Positions 37,857-47,402 of a stretch of DNA of 64,000 nucleotides are shown one piece after another. The DNA is from Polyangia bacterium (GTDB lineage: Bacteria > Myxococcota_A > Polyangia > Nannocystales > Nannocystaceae): the NCBI GenBank assembly GCA_030430565.1, contig JAUIKS010000007.1, positions 186,001-250,000 of the forward strand, read 5' to 3'. Made by a program: the position numbers and the translations under genes. How positions within the stretch are numbered: position 1 is the stretch's first letter; every line of letters begins with the position of its first letter. The notes under the pieces are model-generated. The model was not told where the DNA came from, did not search any database, and saw only the letters and a list, made by a program, of their open reading frames with translations.

Positions 37857-38465
37857 ATGCAATCCATGGCTTATCAACGTCACGCTCGATCGGGTCGGCG
37901 TCGGCGACTCCAGCTCGCGCTGCTCCCTCTGCTGCTCTGCTGCGGCTGCGGCCCCAAGCTCACCGACATCGGGATCGCGGTCCTGATCTCGCTGCCCATC
38001 GCGCATCTCCTCACGGTCGGCGTGATCGCGGCGCTCCACGAGATCTGGCGCCGGGTCTACCCGGAGCTGCGCCTCGAGCCATATTCACACGGGCTCGCGG
38101 TGCTCGGCCTCTCCGCGCTCGCGTGGAGCCAGGCCGGGCGCCTCGGCGACTGGGATCTGGTGGGCCTCGCGCTGCTCGTCGGCGGCGGCGCGACCATGCT
38201 GTGGACGCTGCTGCTGTGGCGGGTGCTGCTGCCGACGATGCGCGAGTCCGCGGCCACGATCGCGCCGCTCGTGATGTCGGGGGTGGGCGCGATGATGGCG
38301 CTCTCGGTCGCGACGCTCGCCTTCGGCAAGGACTCGGCGAGCTTCGTCGTGGCCGCGTGGATGTACTCGAGCTGGTTCGGCTGGCTGCCCGGCGTGGTCG
38401 CGGTCGTGATGCTCGTCTCGGGCTATTTACGCGCGAAGCGGCACGAGCGGTGGGACGAGGTCTGA
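37857..38465 (+). CDS. Multi-pass membrane protein of unknown function
   Basis: A 202-residue protein from ATG 37857. The N-terminus is basic (Arg-rich) before a helix ending in LLLCCGCG, and four or five more hydrophobic helices follow. The Cys-Cys-Gly-Cys stretch resembles a lipobox, but the many later helices make an ordinary membrane protein more likely. No family is recognised. Confidence 0.65.
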   Translation: MQSMAYQRHARSGRRRRLQLALLPLLLCCGCGPKLTDIGIAVLISLPIAHLLTVGVIAALHEIWRRVYPELRLEPYSHGLAVLGLSALAWSQAGRLGDWDLVGLALLVGGGATMLWTLLLWRVLLPTMRESAATIAPLVMSGVGAMMALSVATLAFGKDSASFVVAAWMYSSWFGWLPGVVAVVMLVSGYLRAKRHERWDEV

Positions 38466-38534
38466 CGGCCTAATTGCGCCTCGGGCTGGCGGGCGACGCG
38501 AGCGAGACGTAGGCTTCGGCGAGGGCGCGAGGCG

Positions 38535-39254
38535 ATGGATCGGGAGCAGCGAGAGCGAGCGCGGGCGCGGGGCGAAAATTTCACCCTGACCCCTGAGTCA
38601 GGTGAATTCTGCCGGCTCGACAGCGCGCGCGAGCTCCACCCCCGACGCGAGGAGCTCGACGGGGCGCGCTGTTACGCGCTGCACGGCGTGCTGCGCCCGT
38701 CGGAGTGTCGGCAGATCGTCGCCGCGGCCGAGCGGCGCGGCTTCGAGTTCGCGGGCCTGGCGGTCGGCGGCGACGAGTACCGGGTCAACGCGCGCGCGCG
38801 CAACAACCTCCGCGTGATCTTCGAGGACCGCGCGATGGCGGAGGTGATCTGGGAGCGCGTCCGCAGCTCGCTCGAGCCGCGTCACGAGCGGGCCGAGCTG
38901 CTCGGCTTAAACTGGCGGTTTCGCGTCTACAAGTACGAGCTCGGGCAGCGCTTCGCGCCGCACTACGACGTGCGCGCGCAGCTGCCCGGCGGCGGCGAGA
39001 CGCGCTGCTCCTTCGTGCTGTACCTGAGCGATGACTGCGAGGGCGGCGAGACGCGCTTCTTTGAACGCAAGGACCGCGCGAGCCGGCGGGGTAAGCACCG
39101 CGGGCGCAAGTTTAATAACCGAGAGCGCTTCGCGGTCGCGCCGCGGGTCGGCTCGGCGCTGGTCTTTGACCATCTGCTGCTGCACGAGGGCGCCGCGGTC
39201 ACGCGCGGGGTGAAGTACGCGATGCGCTCTGACGTGATCTATCGCCCCCGGTGA
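38535..39254 (+). CDS. Prolyl 4-hydroxylase-like 2OG-Fe(II) oxygenase
   Basis: A 239-residue protein. The double-stranded beta-helix core shows YKYELGQRFAPHYD (iron ligands His143 and Asp145), a FVLYLSDDCEGGETRFF segment, then GSALVFDHLLLHEGAAV (His217) and the 2-oxoglutarate-binding RSDVIY (Arg231). It would hydroxylate a protein or amino-acid residue using 2-oxoglutarate and oxygen. The N-terminus (first 40 residues) is charged and variable. The central domain of the NAD fusion at 25460-28996 belongs to the same superfamily. Confidence 0.88.
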   Translation: MDREQRERARARGENFTLTPESGEFCRLDSARELHPRREELDGARCYALHGVLRPSECRQIVAAAERRGFEFAGLAVGGDEYRVNARARNNLRVIFEDRAMAEVIWERVRSSLEPRHERAELLGLNWRFRVYKYELGQRFAPHYDVRAQLPGGGETRCSFVLYLSDDCEGGETRFFERKDRASRRGKHRGRKFNNRERFAVAPRVGSALVFDHLLLHEGAAVTRGVKYAMRSDVIYRPR

Positions 39255-39772
39255 GCCGCCCGCGAATTTTCTCGCCCCGCACGTGACGCCCTGTCACGGC
39301 TCGTCGGGCTCGGCGTCTCCGGTCCGCGGGAGACGATCTCCACGCGGCGCGCGTGTGTGCATCGGCGCCCGGTCTGGCGCGCCGTCGATCCGTGACTACG
39401 CACGGAAGCGGTGCACCTACAAGCGCCCCCTCGAGACGTGGTGAAGACCGCGGCGCGTCGCGGGTGGGGCCGCACGCCACACGCGTCGATGAGAACGCTG
39501 ATCGCGGTCACGCAAGCGGCGTCCTGTCGATGACGACGACGACGACGCGCGCGTGTTTTTTCGCGGCGCACAGGTACGCAGACCCCCGACACTGACGGCG
39601 CTGGGTCGACACGCTCGCGCCCTTGATGCGCGCGAGCTCATTGAGCGCGCAACTTCATCGCCACGGGCGCGCGCGCGCGGACACGCCCGGATTCGTCGTA
39701 GCGACGCGATACTCTCGGTGCCGTGGTTTGACTCGCCCGACGTCCGCGGCGTCGCGCGGAGGGGGTCGTCGT
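39255..39772. other. Intergenic region without a recognised gene
   Basis: In 518 bases before the kinase-like gene, all open frames are Arg/Ser/Ala-rich and unlike protein. The AGGGGG-type sequence at about 39760-39766 is probably the ribosome-binding site of the next gene. Nothing else is seen. Confidence 0.5.
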
Positions 39773-40738
39773 ATGGGAAAACAAGCAGCGCTCACTCACC
39801 CGGCGGCGGCGCGAGCCCACGCGCGCGCCAGCGGCTTTGAGCTCGAGGATTCGCTCCAGCGGACGCTCCGAGGGGCCGCGCGCCGAGCTGGCCGAAAGCC
39901 CATCACGCTGTCGCTGGCGATCGCCGAGCGCGTGCCGCCCCGCGTCGGCGCCAACCAAGACCGCCTCAACGTGGTGCTCGAGGAGCTGCTGGGCAACGCG
40001 CTGGGGCACACCGAGCGCGGGCGCGTGACGCTGTCGGTCGAGCTGGTCGATCTCGAGTACCGCGACGACGACCCGCGCCAGCTGCTGCACCGGATGCTGC
40101 AGTTCGGGGTCCACGACACGGGCCCGGGGATCCCGGCGGCGGAGTGCGAGACGCTGTTTCGAAGCTTCAGCCGGTTTCGCGGCGCCGAGGCAGGGAAGCC
40201 GCGCGGCGTCGGCTTCGGCCTCAGCCTCTGCAAGCGCTTGGTCGAGAGCATGGGCGGCACGATCTGGCTCGAGAGCGAGGCGGGGCAGGGCACCTCGGTG
40301 TACTTCGCGATCACGGTCACCGTCCCGGTTCGAGCGACGCGCAGCAAGCGGAGCCTCGACGGGGTGCGGGCGTTGATCATCGAGGAGGCGCCCGGCGTCA
40401 GCGATCCGATCCGCGAGCTGGTTGAGCGCTGGGGCGTGCTCACCACCGCGTCGTCGGAGCCAGAGGAGATCTTCGACAGCGTTGGCCTCGGCGAGGTCTA
40501 CGACTTCGTGCTGGCGGACATCCGCGGGGTCCTGACGCCGGCGCTGCGCTGCGCGCGAGCGGTGCGCGGCAGCGCGATGACCCGCGCGCTGCCGTTTATC
40601 GCCGTGGCGCCGGCCTCTGGCACCAGGCGCGGATCGTGGGCGGGCTTCCCGACGGTCCTGTCCGCGCCGGTCGAGCCCGGCTCGCTGTACGCGACGATTC
40701 ACCGGCTGCTCGGCCGACCTAGACCGCTCCCGGCGTGA
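39773..40738 (+). CDS. Histidine-kinase-like ATPase with degenerate receiver domain
   Basis: A 321-residue protein from ATG 39773, chosen for the purine-rich site before it. The GHKL ATPase domain (about 45-185) has an N box in EELLGNALGHT (70-80), the G1 box DTGPGI (115-120) and the G2 box GVGFGLSL (145-152). No phospho-accepting His region (HisKA) precedes it. Residues about 197-315 form a receiver-like fold with Glu-Glu in place of the acidic pair, an Asp at 249 in VLADIRG, and Ala where the conserved Lys is expected (LSAPVEP). It may be a signalling partner that lacks its own phosphorylation site. The lipoprotein gene starts one base after the stop. Confidence 0.8.
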   Translation: MGKQAALTHPAAARAHARASGFELEDSLQRTLRGAARRAGRKPITLSLAIAERVPPRVGANQDRLNVVLEELLGNALGHTERGRVTLSVELVDLEYRDDDPRQLLHRMLQFGVHDTGPGIPAAECETLFRSFSRFRGAEAGKPRGVGFGLSLCKRLVESMGGTIWLESEAGQGTSVYFAITVTVPVRATRSKRSLDGVRALIIEEAPGVSDPIRELVERWGVLTTASSEPEEIFDSVGLGEVYDFVLADIRGVLTPALRCARAVRGSAMTRALPFIAVAPASGTRRGSWAGFPTVLSAPVEPGSLYATIHRLLGRPRPLPA

Positions 40739-40739
40739 C

Positions 40740-42806
40740 ATGATGGCGCCCTTGGGCGCCGCGACTCGCAGCTCTCCGCTCCGTCAGCTCGGCGCCGCGC
40801 TCGCGCCCGCGCTGTCCGTCGCCTTGTTGACGCTCGGGTGTCGCGGGGGCGCGGAGGTCGAGCCCGAGGTCGTGGTCGCCGCGCCGGATGGTGGCCCCGC
40901 GCCCGCGCCCGCGGAGGCCGTCGAGCGAGATGTCGAAAAGAGCATGTCGAAGCCGGCGCGCGGCTCGGGGGATCCGCGGCACCCCGCCGTCGACCCCGCC
41001 ACCCGGCGCGGGGTGGTCGCCCACGTCGTGCTCGGCTCGCTGGCGCGCACGGTCGAGCGCGCGCGTCAGCAGCTGGTCCCGGGCTCGATGTCCTGGGCCG
41101 TCTCGGACGAGCTCCTGCGGACGTTGATCCGCGCGCAATTCAGCAAGGCGCGCGCGCGGGGCGGGCTCACGCCGTCGGACATCATGGTCGAGCGCCTCGA
41201 CCTGATCGCGCCGATCGGCTGCGGCTTGCTCGACCCCGCCGAGCTCCCGGCTGCCGGCGCGTGCGTGTTCGGCTACGAGGGCGGCGCGAGCCAGCTGATC
41301 CGAGACATCGCCGCGCTCGGCTCGCGCGTGACGGTCGTCGAGGGGGCGGCTGCCGACGGACACTTCGCGAGCTTCACGATCGACGGTGAGCACACCTTCT
41401 TCCTCGACGCGCCCGCGCCGGAGCGCGGCTCGACGGCGCCGCGCGGCGAGCTCAGGGCGCGGGTCGTCGCCTCGACCCACTCGGCCGCGTATCGCCGGCT
41501 CACCCCGTTCCTGCGCGCGCTGACGCGCGACCCGCCGGGGCTGCGGGACTTCGAGTACGGGCTCTACCCGGGCGCCTACACCGAGCGCGCGCTCAGCTTC
41601 CTCGACGCGCGCCTGGGCGAGCTCGCGGCGGGCTCGCGCGACGCCCCCGCGGTCGCGGCCGCGCTCGTCGACGCCGCGCGCAGCGACTTCGGATCGCTGC
41701 ACTGGCTCGGTGAGCAGCTCGACCCCGGCGCCATGGAGACGACGCTCGCGGCCGTTCGCGGGCTCTCGCGGGACCAGGCCGAGCAGCTCGCGCGGTTGAC
41801 CCGCGAGCTGCGAGCGCTGCTCTCAGGGCGCGAGCGAGTGGTCTTCGGCGTCAACCTCGAGGGCGCGGGCCTGGTCTTCGCGAGCGCGCACGAGCGGCGC
41901 GCGAGCGCGGCGCCCGAGCCCGCGTCGCCGCGCGCCGTCGACAAGGCCCAGCTCGAGGCCGCGCCGGCGGCGAGCTTCTGGGCGGGCGCGCGGGCGGGCC
42001 CGGTCGAGCCGGCGCGGGCGCGCGTGCTGGTGACCCTGCTCGCGCTCGCGTATCAATCGCGAACCGGGCAGCCGCGGGCCAACCTCGCGCCCGCGCTCGA
42101 GTGGCTCGGCGCCCATCTCGAGCAGCCCACGACCTGGTCCCTCGTACATCCCGAGTCAGGGCCCGGCGCGCTGATCCTCCGGCGCGCGGGCGCGCCGGCC
42201 AGCCGCGAGGAGTGGCGGCGCTGGAGCGAGGGCTTCACGGCCGAGCGCGTGCTCGGGGCCGAGGGGGCCCAGCATCTCCGCTGGCGTTTTATCCGCGGCG
42301 TCGACGGCGGCTCGCTCGACCGCTGGGTCCTGCGCCTCGAGCCGGCGGCCGACGAGCTCCCGGGCGGACCGCTGCCCGACGGGCTGCGCGCCTGGTGGAT
42401 CGCGCAGCTCGGGCGCGAGCTGTACATCGACCGGCTCGCGCGCGCGGACGAGACCCTCTGGGTGATCGGGCCCAGGCCCTCACCGAGCGCGCTCGCGGCG
42501 GCGACGGACGCGGACGCGGACGCGCGCTTGATCGACCCAGGTGTGCCCGTGATGCTCGCGCGTCACCGGAGCACGACCCGCGCGTTCGGCTTCAACATCG
42601 CCGCGACGATCTCGTGGCTCGACGAGCTCAGCCCGGCGCGCGGCTGGGGGGCGCTGGGGGGCAAGCTCGGCGGCGAGCTCTCTGACGTGTACCGGGTCGA
42701 CGCCTGGACCGCGCGCGGCGGGGTCTCGGAGCTGGTGCTCTCGCAGCGCCTCCTCGATCAGGCGCGCGCGTCCTACGGCGCGCTCGCGCAGCTCGGCGGC
42801 GGCTGA
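40740..42806 (+). CDS. Large predicted lipoprotein of unknown function
   Basis: A 688-residue protein with signal peptide and lipobox LTLGC (Cys34 from ATG 40740; ATG 40743 is an alternative). The mature part is Ala/Arg/Leu-rich, mostly helical, with no recognised domain. Its start lies one base after the preceding kinase-like gene's stop, so the two are almost certainly co-transcribed and probably translationally coupled. That suggests a signalling or envelope-sensing function. It ends just before a strong hairpin at 42820-42850. Confidence 0.65.
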   Translation: MMAPLGAATRSSPLRQLGAALAPALSVALLTLGCRGGAEVEPEVVVAAPDGGPAPAPAEAVERDVEKSMSKPARGSGDPRHPAVDPATRRGVVAHVVLGSLARTVERARQQLVPGSMSWAVSDELLRTLIRAQFSKARARGGLTPSDIMVERLDLIAPIGCGLLDPAELPAAGACVFGYEGGASQLIRDIAALGSRVTVVEGAAADGHFASFTIDGEHTFFLDAPAPERGSTAPRGELRARVVASTHSAAYRRLTPFLRALTRDPPGLRDFEYGLYPGAYTERALSFLDARLGELAAGSRDAPAVAAALVDAARSDFGSLHWLGEQLDPGAMETTLAAVRGLSRDQAEQLARLTRELRALLSGRERVVFGVNLEGAGLVFASAHERRASAAPEPASPRAVDKAQLEAAPAASFWAGARAGPVEPARARVLVTLLALAYQSRTGQPRANLAPALEWLGAHLEQPTTWSLVHPESGPGALILRRAGAPASREEWRRWSEGFTAERVLGAEGAQHLRWRFIRGVDGGSLDRWVLRLEPAADELPGGPLPDGLRAWWIAQLGRELYIDRLARADETLWVIGPRPSPSALAAATDADADARLIDPGVPVMLARHRSTTRAFGFNIAATISWLDELSPARGWGALGGKLGGELSDVYRVDAWTARGGVSELVLSQRLLDQARASYGALAQLGGG

Positions 42807-42819
42807 GAACCAAACACGC

Positions 42820-42850
42820 GGGCCCGCGCAGCGCGATCGCTGGCGGGCCC
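42820..42850. terminator. GC-rich hairpin between convergent genes
   Basis: GGGCCCGC pairs with GCGGGCCC, and the inner CAGCG / CGCTG extends the stem to about 13 base pairs with one bulge and a 4-base loop. No T-run follows. The position between convergent genes fits a terminator. Confidence 0.6.
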
Positions 42851-42893
42851 CGTGAGGTCGTCGCTCGAGAGCTCGAGCGATCGAGCGTTCGAG

Positions 42894-44981
42894 CTAGCGG
42901 CGGCGGCGGCGGCCGAGCCCCGCGATCACGAGCAGCGCGAGGGCGCCGAGCGCGTTGCGGCCGTCGTCGTTGGCGCTGCAGTCACAGCCGTCGTCGTCCA
43001 GGCCGAGCGTGCCCGAGTCGGTCGCGCTCTCGGTCGCGTCGTCGGGGACGCACAAGCCGTCGACGCAGATCTGGCCGTCGGGGCAGTCGCTGTCGTCGAT
43101 GCACATCCCGCCGTCGCTGTCGGTCTCGCTGTTGGTGTTGCTGCTGTCGCTGTCCGTCTCGGTGTCGGTGATCGTGTTGTCCGTGTCGGAGGTGTCGGAG
43201 GCCGACGTGTCAACCGTCATGCAGTCGACGCACTGCGGGTCGTTGTCGTCGTCGCACTGCTCGCCCATCTCGACGACGTTGTTGCCGCACATCGGCTCGC
43301 AGTCCTCGGGGCAGTTGTTGTTGTTCTCGCCGTCGTCGCACACGTCGTTGCCGCACAGGTTGCCGCCCGGGTGCCCGACGACCGTGACGTCAGAGCAGGC
43401 GATGTTCTGGGCGATGTCGATGGCGCAGATGCGGTAGGTCGACTCCCAGATGTCCGGCACCTCGTAGCTCAGCAGCCACATGTTCTCGCCGTACCAGAAG
43501 CCGTCCTCCTGGGTGCCGTTCATCTCGAGGTACTCGGCGCTGACGTTGCCCTCGGCCCACTCGATGTAGACCTTCTCCCAGTCGTGGGGCTTGTTGGGCG
43601 TCTTGTAGTCGTGGATGCGCGCGTGCACGTCGACGGAGCCGGGGAAGGGCGCCTCCTCGACCTGCTCGATGTGCGCGAGCGCGGGCGGGGTGATGTCGAC
43701 CGCGGTGTCGGCCTCGTCGCCGAACAGCACCGCGTTCACGAACGCGTTCTCGCCCGACCCGAGCACGAGGTCCGGGCGGTGGTCACCGTTGAGGTCGACG
43801 CTCTCGAGCGCGAGCGTGCCCTCGGTCCCGGGGTCCATGCCGAAGGGCATGGGCTCCTGGTAGTACACGCCCTCGTCGTTGATCATCAGGCGGTCGGGCC
43901 ACTGGAGGCTCGCGTTGGTCCCGAGCACGATGTCCAGGTCACCGTCGGAGTCGTAGTCGAGGAAGCCGACGCCGCGGTCACCGCTGCCGGGGTTCTCGAT
44001 CAGCGGCCAGTAGGTCAGGGTCTCGTCCACGAAGTCGCCGAGGCCGTCGTTGACCAGGATGCGGTTGCGGACGCCCTCCATGCCGCCCTGGCCGTCGCCG
44101 AGGGTGATCATGTCGAGGAAGCCGTCGTCGTTGAGGTCCATGGCCTCGAGCTGGATCGTGCCGACCTCGGAGAACGCGGCCGGCGTCGCGGGCGTGAACA
44201 GGCCGAGGCCGTCGTTGAGGTACAGCAAGCTGCCGCCGATGCAGCCCTGGCAGGCGAGCGCGAGGTCGAGGTCGTAGTCGTTGTCGACGTCGACGAAGTC
44301 GACATCCAGCGAGTAGTTCACGAGGACGTCGGGCATCTGCGCGGCCGTGGCGTCCGAGAAGGTGCCGGCGCCGTCGTTGAGCCACAGCATCGTCACGCCG
44401 CCCATCGAGATGAGCTGGTTGACGGGGTTGGGGCCCCAGTTCGTGAGCACGAGGTCGAGGTCGCCGTCCTCGTCGACGTCGCCGCACTCGACGTCGCCGA
44501 CGCTCGCCATCTTGACCGGGAACGCGGTGTCGGTGACGTCGCTGAACGTGCCGCCGTCGTTGCGCAGCAGCCGGCTCTGGTTGTCCCAGGTGTTGCCGAT
44601 GATGAGGTCCTGATCGCCGTCGTTGTCGACGTCGCAGCTCTTGATCACGCGCGCGGTGTCGGTGCCGTCGCCGAAGACCGACGCGGTGACGTCCGTGAAC
44701 GCCGCGCCGGCGTCGTTGTGATATGCCTGATTGGGCATGTCGGAGTCGTCGGTGCCCTCGAACACGCCGCCGACGTTGGCGAACAGGATGTCGACGTAGC
44801 CGTCGCCGTCGAGGTCGACCAGCTCGACGTCGCGCGACCAGTACTCGCCGGTGTCTTCAAAGACCGCCGCGTCGACCTTGTTCCACGGCGCCGCGTCTGC
44901 GGTCAGCGAGACGAGCGCGAGCGGGACGGCGAGCAGCGAGATGGCGATACGGGTGCGGTTGACGGCTAACAATGAGTGCAT
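42894..44981 (-). CDS. FG-GAP/VCBS repeat protein with MYXO-CTERM-type sorting tail
   Basis: A 695-residue secreted protein. A signal peptide is followed by at least six FG-GAP/VCBS-like repeats with calcium-binding DLDGDGYVDIL-type loops that would build a beta-propeller. Next come a Cys-rich CGNDVCDDGENNNNCPEDC region and a DUF4215-like repeat, then a Thr/Ser/Asp-rich linker and a CIDDSDCPDGQICVDGLC segment. The tail DCDCSANDDGRNALGALALL plus a helix and five Arg is the MYXO-CTERM pattern for surface anchoring by a dedicated sorting system. Surface adhesion or matrix function is probable. Confidence 0.85.
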   Translation of the reverse strand: MHSLLAVNRTRIAISLLAVPLALVSLTADAAPWNKVDAAVFEDTGEYWSRDVELVDLDGDGYVDILFANVGGVFEGTDDSDMPNQAYHNDAGAAFTDVTASVFGDGTDTARVIKSCDVDNDGDQDLIIGNTWDNQSRLLRNDGGTFSDVTDTAFPVKMASVGDVECGDVDEDGDLDLVLTNWGPNPVNQLISMGGVTMLWLNDGAGTFSDATAAQMPDVLVNYSLDVDFVDVDNDYDLDLALACQGCIGGSLLYLNDGLGLFTPATPAAFSEVGTIQLEAMDLNDDGFLDMITLGDGQGGMEGVRNRILVNDGLGDFVDETLTYWPLIENPGSGDRGVGFLDYDSDGDLDIVLGTNASLQWPDRLMINDEGVYYQEPMPFGMDPGTEGTLALESVDLNGDHRPDLVLGSGENAFVNAVLFGDEADTAVDITPPALAHIEQVEEAPFPGSVDVHARIHDYKTPNKPHDWEKVYIEWAEGNVSAEYLEMNGTQEDGFWYGENMWLLSYEVPDIWESTYRICAIDIAQNIACSDVTVVGHPGGNLCGNDVCDDGENNNNCPEDCEPMCGNNVVEMGEQCDDDNDPQCVDCMTVDTSASDTSDTDNTITDTETDSDSSNTNSETDSDGGMCIDDSDCPDGQICVDGLCVPDDATESATDSGTLGLDDDGCDCSANDDGRNALGALALLVIAGLGRRRRR

Positions 44982-45219
44982 GGGGAGCTCCTTCGCAGGG
45001 TTGTGAATGCAGCCCTAGCACCATGCCCGCGTGAACGGAATTAGTCGTGGGATCTCAGCGGGATCGCCCGCTCGCGCGCGGCGACGCGCGGCTCGGCGTC
45101 GCGGTTTCGCCCGCCCAGGTGGCAGGCTCTGCCTGCTCGAGCGCAGGTGTTGCGATCGGGCGCGTGCCCGCGCGCGGACGACAGGCTGTAGAGAAGAACG
45201 GCCTGGCCGTTCGGGCTGC

Positions 45220-47136
45220 TCATTCGCAGACGCCGGTCGGCGCCCCGCAGTCGCCGGCACCCGCGCACACGCCGCTGACGCACTCGGCGTCGAAGCGACA
45301 CTCGACCCCGCTCACCAGCGCGTCGGGACAGTAGCGCTCGCCGCACTGCTCCGGCAGCTGGAGCTCGCGGTCGTAGTGCAGCGGGAGCTTGGTGACGCCC
45401 GAGGTGTCGAGGTCCGCGGTGCTCTCGGCCGGGCCCTCGCGCGTGCCCTCGCCGCGCTCCCACATGCGCACAAAGTCATCCGCCGAGCCGCGCAGCGGCC
45501 CGCTGTCGCTGCCGAGCGCGTCGAGGTCGTCGAGCATGTCGTCGAGCAGCCCGATGTGACCGAGGCCCAGCTCGTCGAAGCCGCTGCCCAGGGGCGGCGG
45601 GCCGTCGTCTCGCTGGTCGCGGGCCTGGCACTGCGCCTCGAGCTCGAAGGAGCCCGAGCAGGCGTCGGGCCCGAAGCGCGGGCGGGTCTGCTGGATGAAG
45701 CCGTTGAGGTCCGAGCCCATGCCCATCGAGACCTTCAGCCCCAGGCGCCCGTAGTCGTAGGCCTGCGCGAACGAGCGGGTCGAGCCGTGGCAGGTGTTGG
45801 GGACCTGCGAGCCGTCGTAGCTGTGGACCTCGTCGGGCGCGGTGCGCAGGCCGATCATGCCGCCTGTCTCCCGGACCATCTCGACGACCCAGGCCGGCGT
45901 CGTCTTCTCCTCGCGCTGCTTGGCCGGCAGCATGATCTCGCGGAAGTGCGCGTGGGACAGGTAGAAGGGGTAGTAGCTGTTGGTGACCGAGACGTCGTGC
46001 AGGTCGCGGACGCTCTGCTCCGAGAGGTGCGCCGCGTCGACCAGCATCCCGCGGTCCATCATCTCCTGGACCAGCGCGCGGCCCTCGTCGGTCAGGCCGC
46101 GCGTGTTCTTGCAGTCGGCGTCGACGTCGAAGCCGAGCGTGAGCGTGTCCGTCGTCAGCCCGCAGTCCTGGTCGATGTGGCAGTTCTCGGTGTACTGCGC
46201 GATCTGGAAGATCGGGTTGTGGGGCGCGGCGCCGCCGAAGCGGTTGTCGAGCTGATGCACCGGCTGCAGCGTGCGCACGCCCTTGGCGTAGAGCTTGTCC
46301 AGCTCCGCGCGCCAGTCGCCCGCGCTCATGATGTGCGAGGCCTCGACGCTGACCACGAGCGCGAGCTTGTCCTCCTCGATGATGCGGCGCGCGTCCGCGG
46401 CGGTCAGCGCGATCTCAGCCCACTCGGTCGCGGCCGCGAACTCGTTGATCTGGTCGAGCTGGGCGTAGACGTCGTTCATCTCATCGCACTCGGGGCGCGC
46501 GACGTTCTCGGTCCGCAGCGCCTCGCACAGCCAGTCAAAGGAGACCGCCGAGATGACCTCGAGGCGCAGCCCGCCGTGGTAGGCGTCCTCGAGGTGACCC
46601 TCCCACGACTGCTGGTGGGCGATGGTGTCCCAGCGCGGCCACGACTCGAGGGACGGCCAGCCGAGGGTGCGATCTTTGTGCTCGCCGGTGTCGCCGCGGC
46701 TCCCCGGGATGGCGCCGAGCTCCTCGCTGACGAGCGCGCCGCCGCCGAGCACGATCCCGGCGATCAGCGGGACCTGCAGCGAGAGCTCCTCGACGGTGAT
46801 GCCGGGGCACTCGGGGAGCAGCGGCCCCAGCTCGTCGCGCAGCCACGCGTGATCGCCCGGGTCGCCCCCGTCGCAGGGCGCGAGCGCGACCTCCGGGGCG
46901 CCGCGCGCGGTCCCGTGCAGCCAGCCGCCGCCGAAGGCGTTCTCGGCGAACATGTGGAGGTGGAGGTCGGCGATCCCGTCGAGCGGCTCGGGCTCGCTCT
47001 CGCTCTCGCTCTCGCCTTCTGAATCAGCGTCCGAGTCGGACTCGCTGCCCGTGTTCATCCAGTCGTTGTGGATCGGGTAGTTGCAGGCGGACGCGACGAG
47101 TGCGAGCGCGGGGAGCGTGAGCAGCCAGGTACGCAT
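45220..47136 (-). CDS. Membrane-dipeptidase (M19)-like amidohydrolase lipoprotein
   Basis: A 638-residue protein with lipobox VASAC (Cys18) and a Ser/Asp/Glu-rich spacer (about 28-52). The amidohydrolase barrel opens with DLHLHMF (57-63, metal ligands). Further segments fit M19/renal-dipeptidase-like enzymes: VVSVEASH, a DAAHLSEQSVRDL segment and MGMGSDLNGF. It is longer than classical M19 enzymes and ends in a cysteine-rich CRFDAECVSGVC repeat resembling those in the secreted proteins of this window. A periplasmic or surface dipeptidase or amidohydrolase is likely; the substrate is unknown. Confidence 0.75.
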   Translation of the reverse strand: MRTWLLTLPALALVASACNYPIHNDWMNTGSESDSDADSEGESESESEPEPLDGIADLHLHMFAENAFGGGWLHGTARGAPEVALAPCDGGDPGDHAWLRDELGPLLPECPGITVEELSLQVPLIAGIVLGGGALVSEELGAIPGSRGDTGEHKDRTLGWPSLESWPRWDTIAHQQSWEGHLEDAYHGGLRLEVISAVSFDWLCEALRTENVARPECDEMNDVYAQLDQINEFAAATEWAEIALTAADARRIIEEDKLALVVSVEASHIMSAGDWRAELDKLYAKGVRTLQPVHQLDNRFGGAAPHNPIFQIAQYTENCHIDQDCGLTTDTLTLGFDVDADCKNTRGLTDEGRALVQEMMDRGMLVDAAHLSEQSVRDLHDVSVTNSYYPFYLSHAHFREIMLPAKQREEKTTPAWVVEMVRETGGMIGLRTAPDEVHSYDGSQVPNTCHGSTRSFAQAYDYGRLGLKVSMGMGSDLNGFIQQTRPRFGPDACSGSFELEAQCQARDQRDDGPPPLGSGFDELGLGHIGLLDDMLDDLDALGSDSGPLRGSADDFVRMWERGEGTREGPAESTADLDTSGVTKLPLHYDRELQLPEQCGERYCPDALVSGVECRFDAECVSGVCAGAGDCGAPTGVCE

Positions 47137-47172
47137 GCGCTATGGATAGCACGACTCCCTTTAGGCCCTGAA

Positions 47173-47207
47173 GTAAGCGCGTAGGCATAGGCGTTTCCTA
47201 CGCTTAC
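47173..47207. other. Hairpin upstream of the M19-like gene
   Basis: GTAAGCGCGTAGG and CCTACGCTTAC form a near-perfect stem (two-base bulge) around an 11-base loop. It lies between the stop of the MBL-fold gene and the start of the M19-like gene, so it may be the terminator of the SPFH/MBL operon. No T-run is present. Confidence 0.5.
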
Positions 47208-47402
47208 GTCGTGCGGGCATCGGGCCGCTGCTTAACGCCAGGGTCCCTCCGCCTTCCGAGCGGCGAGCGTCTGGTCACGTGAAGCGGGCGAGCGTCGTGG
47301 CGCTCGCCGTCCTCAGGCGGCTCCACCCTGGCTCGCGCGCGGCCCTTGAGCTTCGATGGGACGTCGGCCCTTCGTGCTCCGCGGTGTCGTTGGTCAAGGG
47401 GA

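Noticed and set aside
42852..44969. 705-codon plus-strand open frame
   Set aside because: It is the antisense of the FG-GAP/MYXO-CTERM gene and consists of Val/Asp/Ala/His repeats with no domain.
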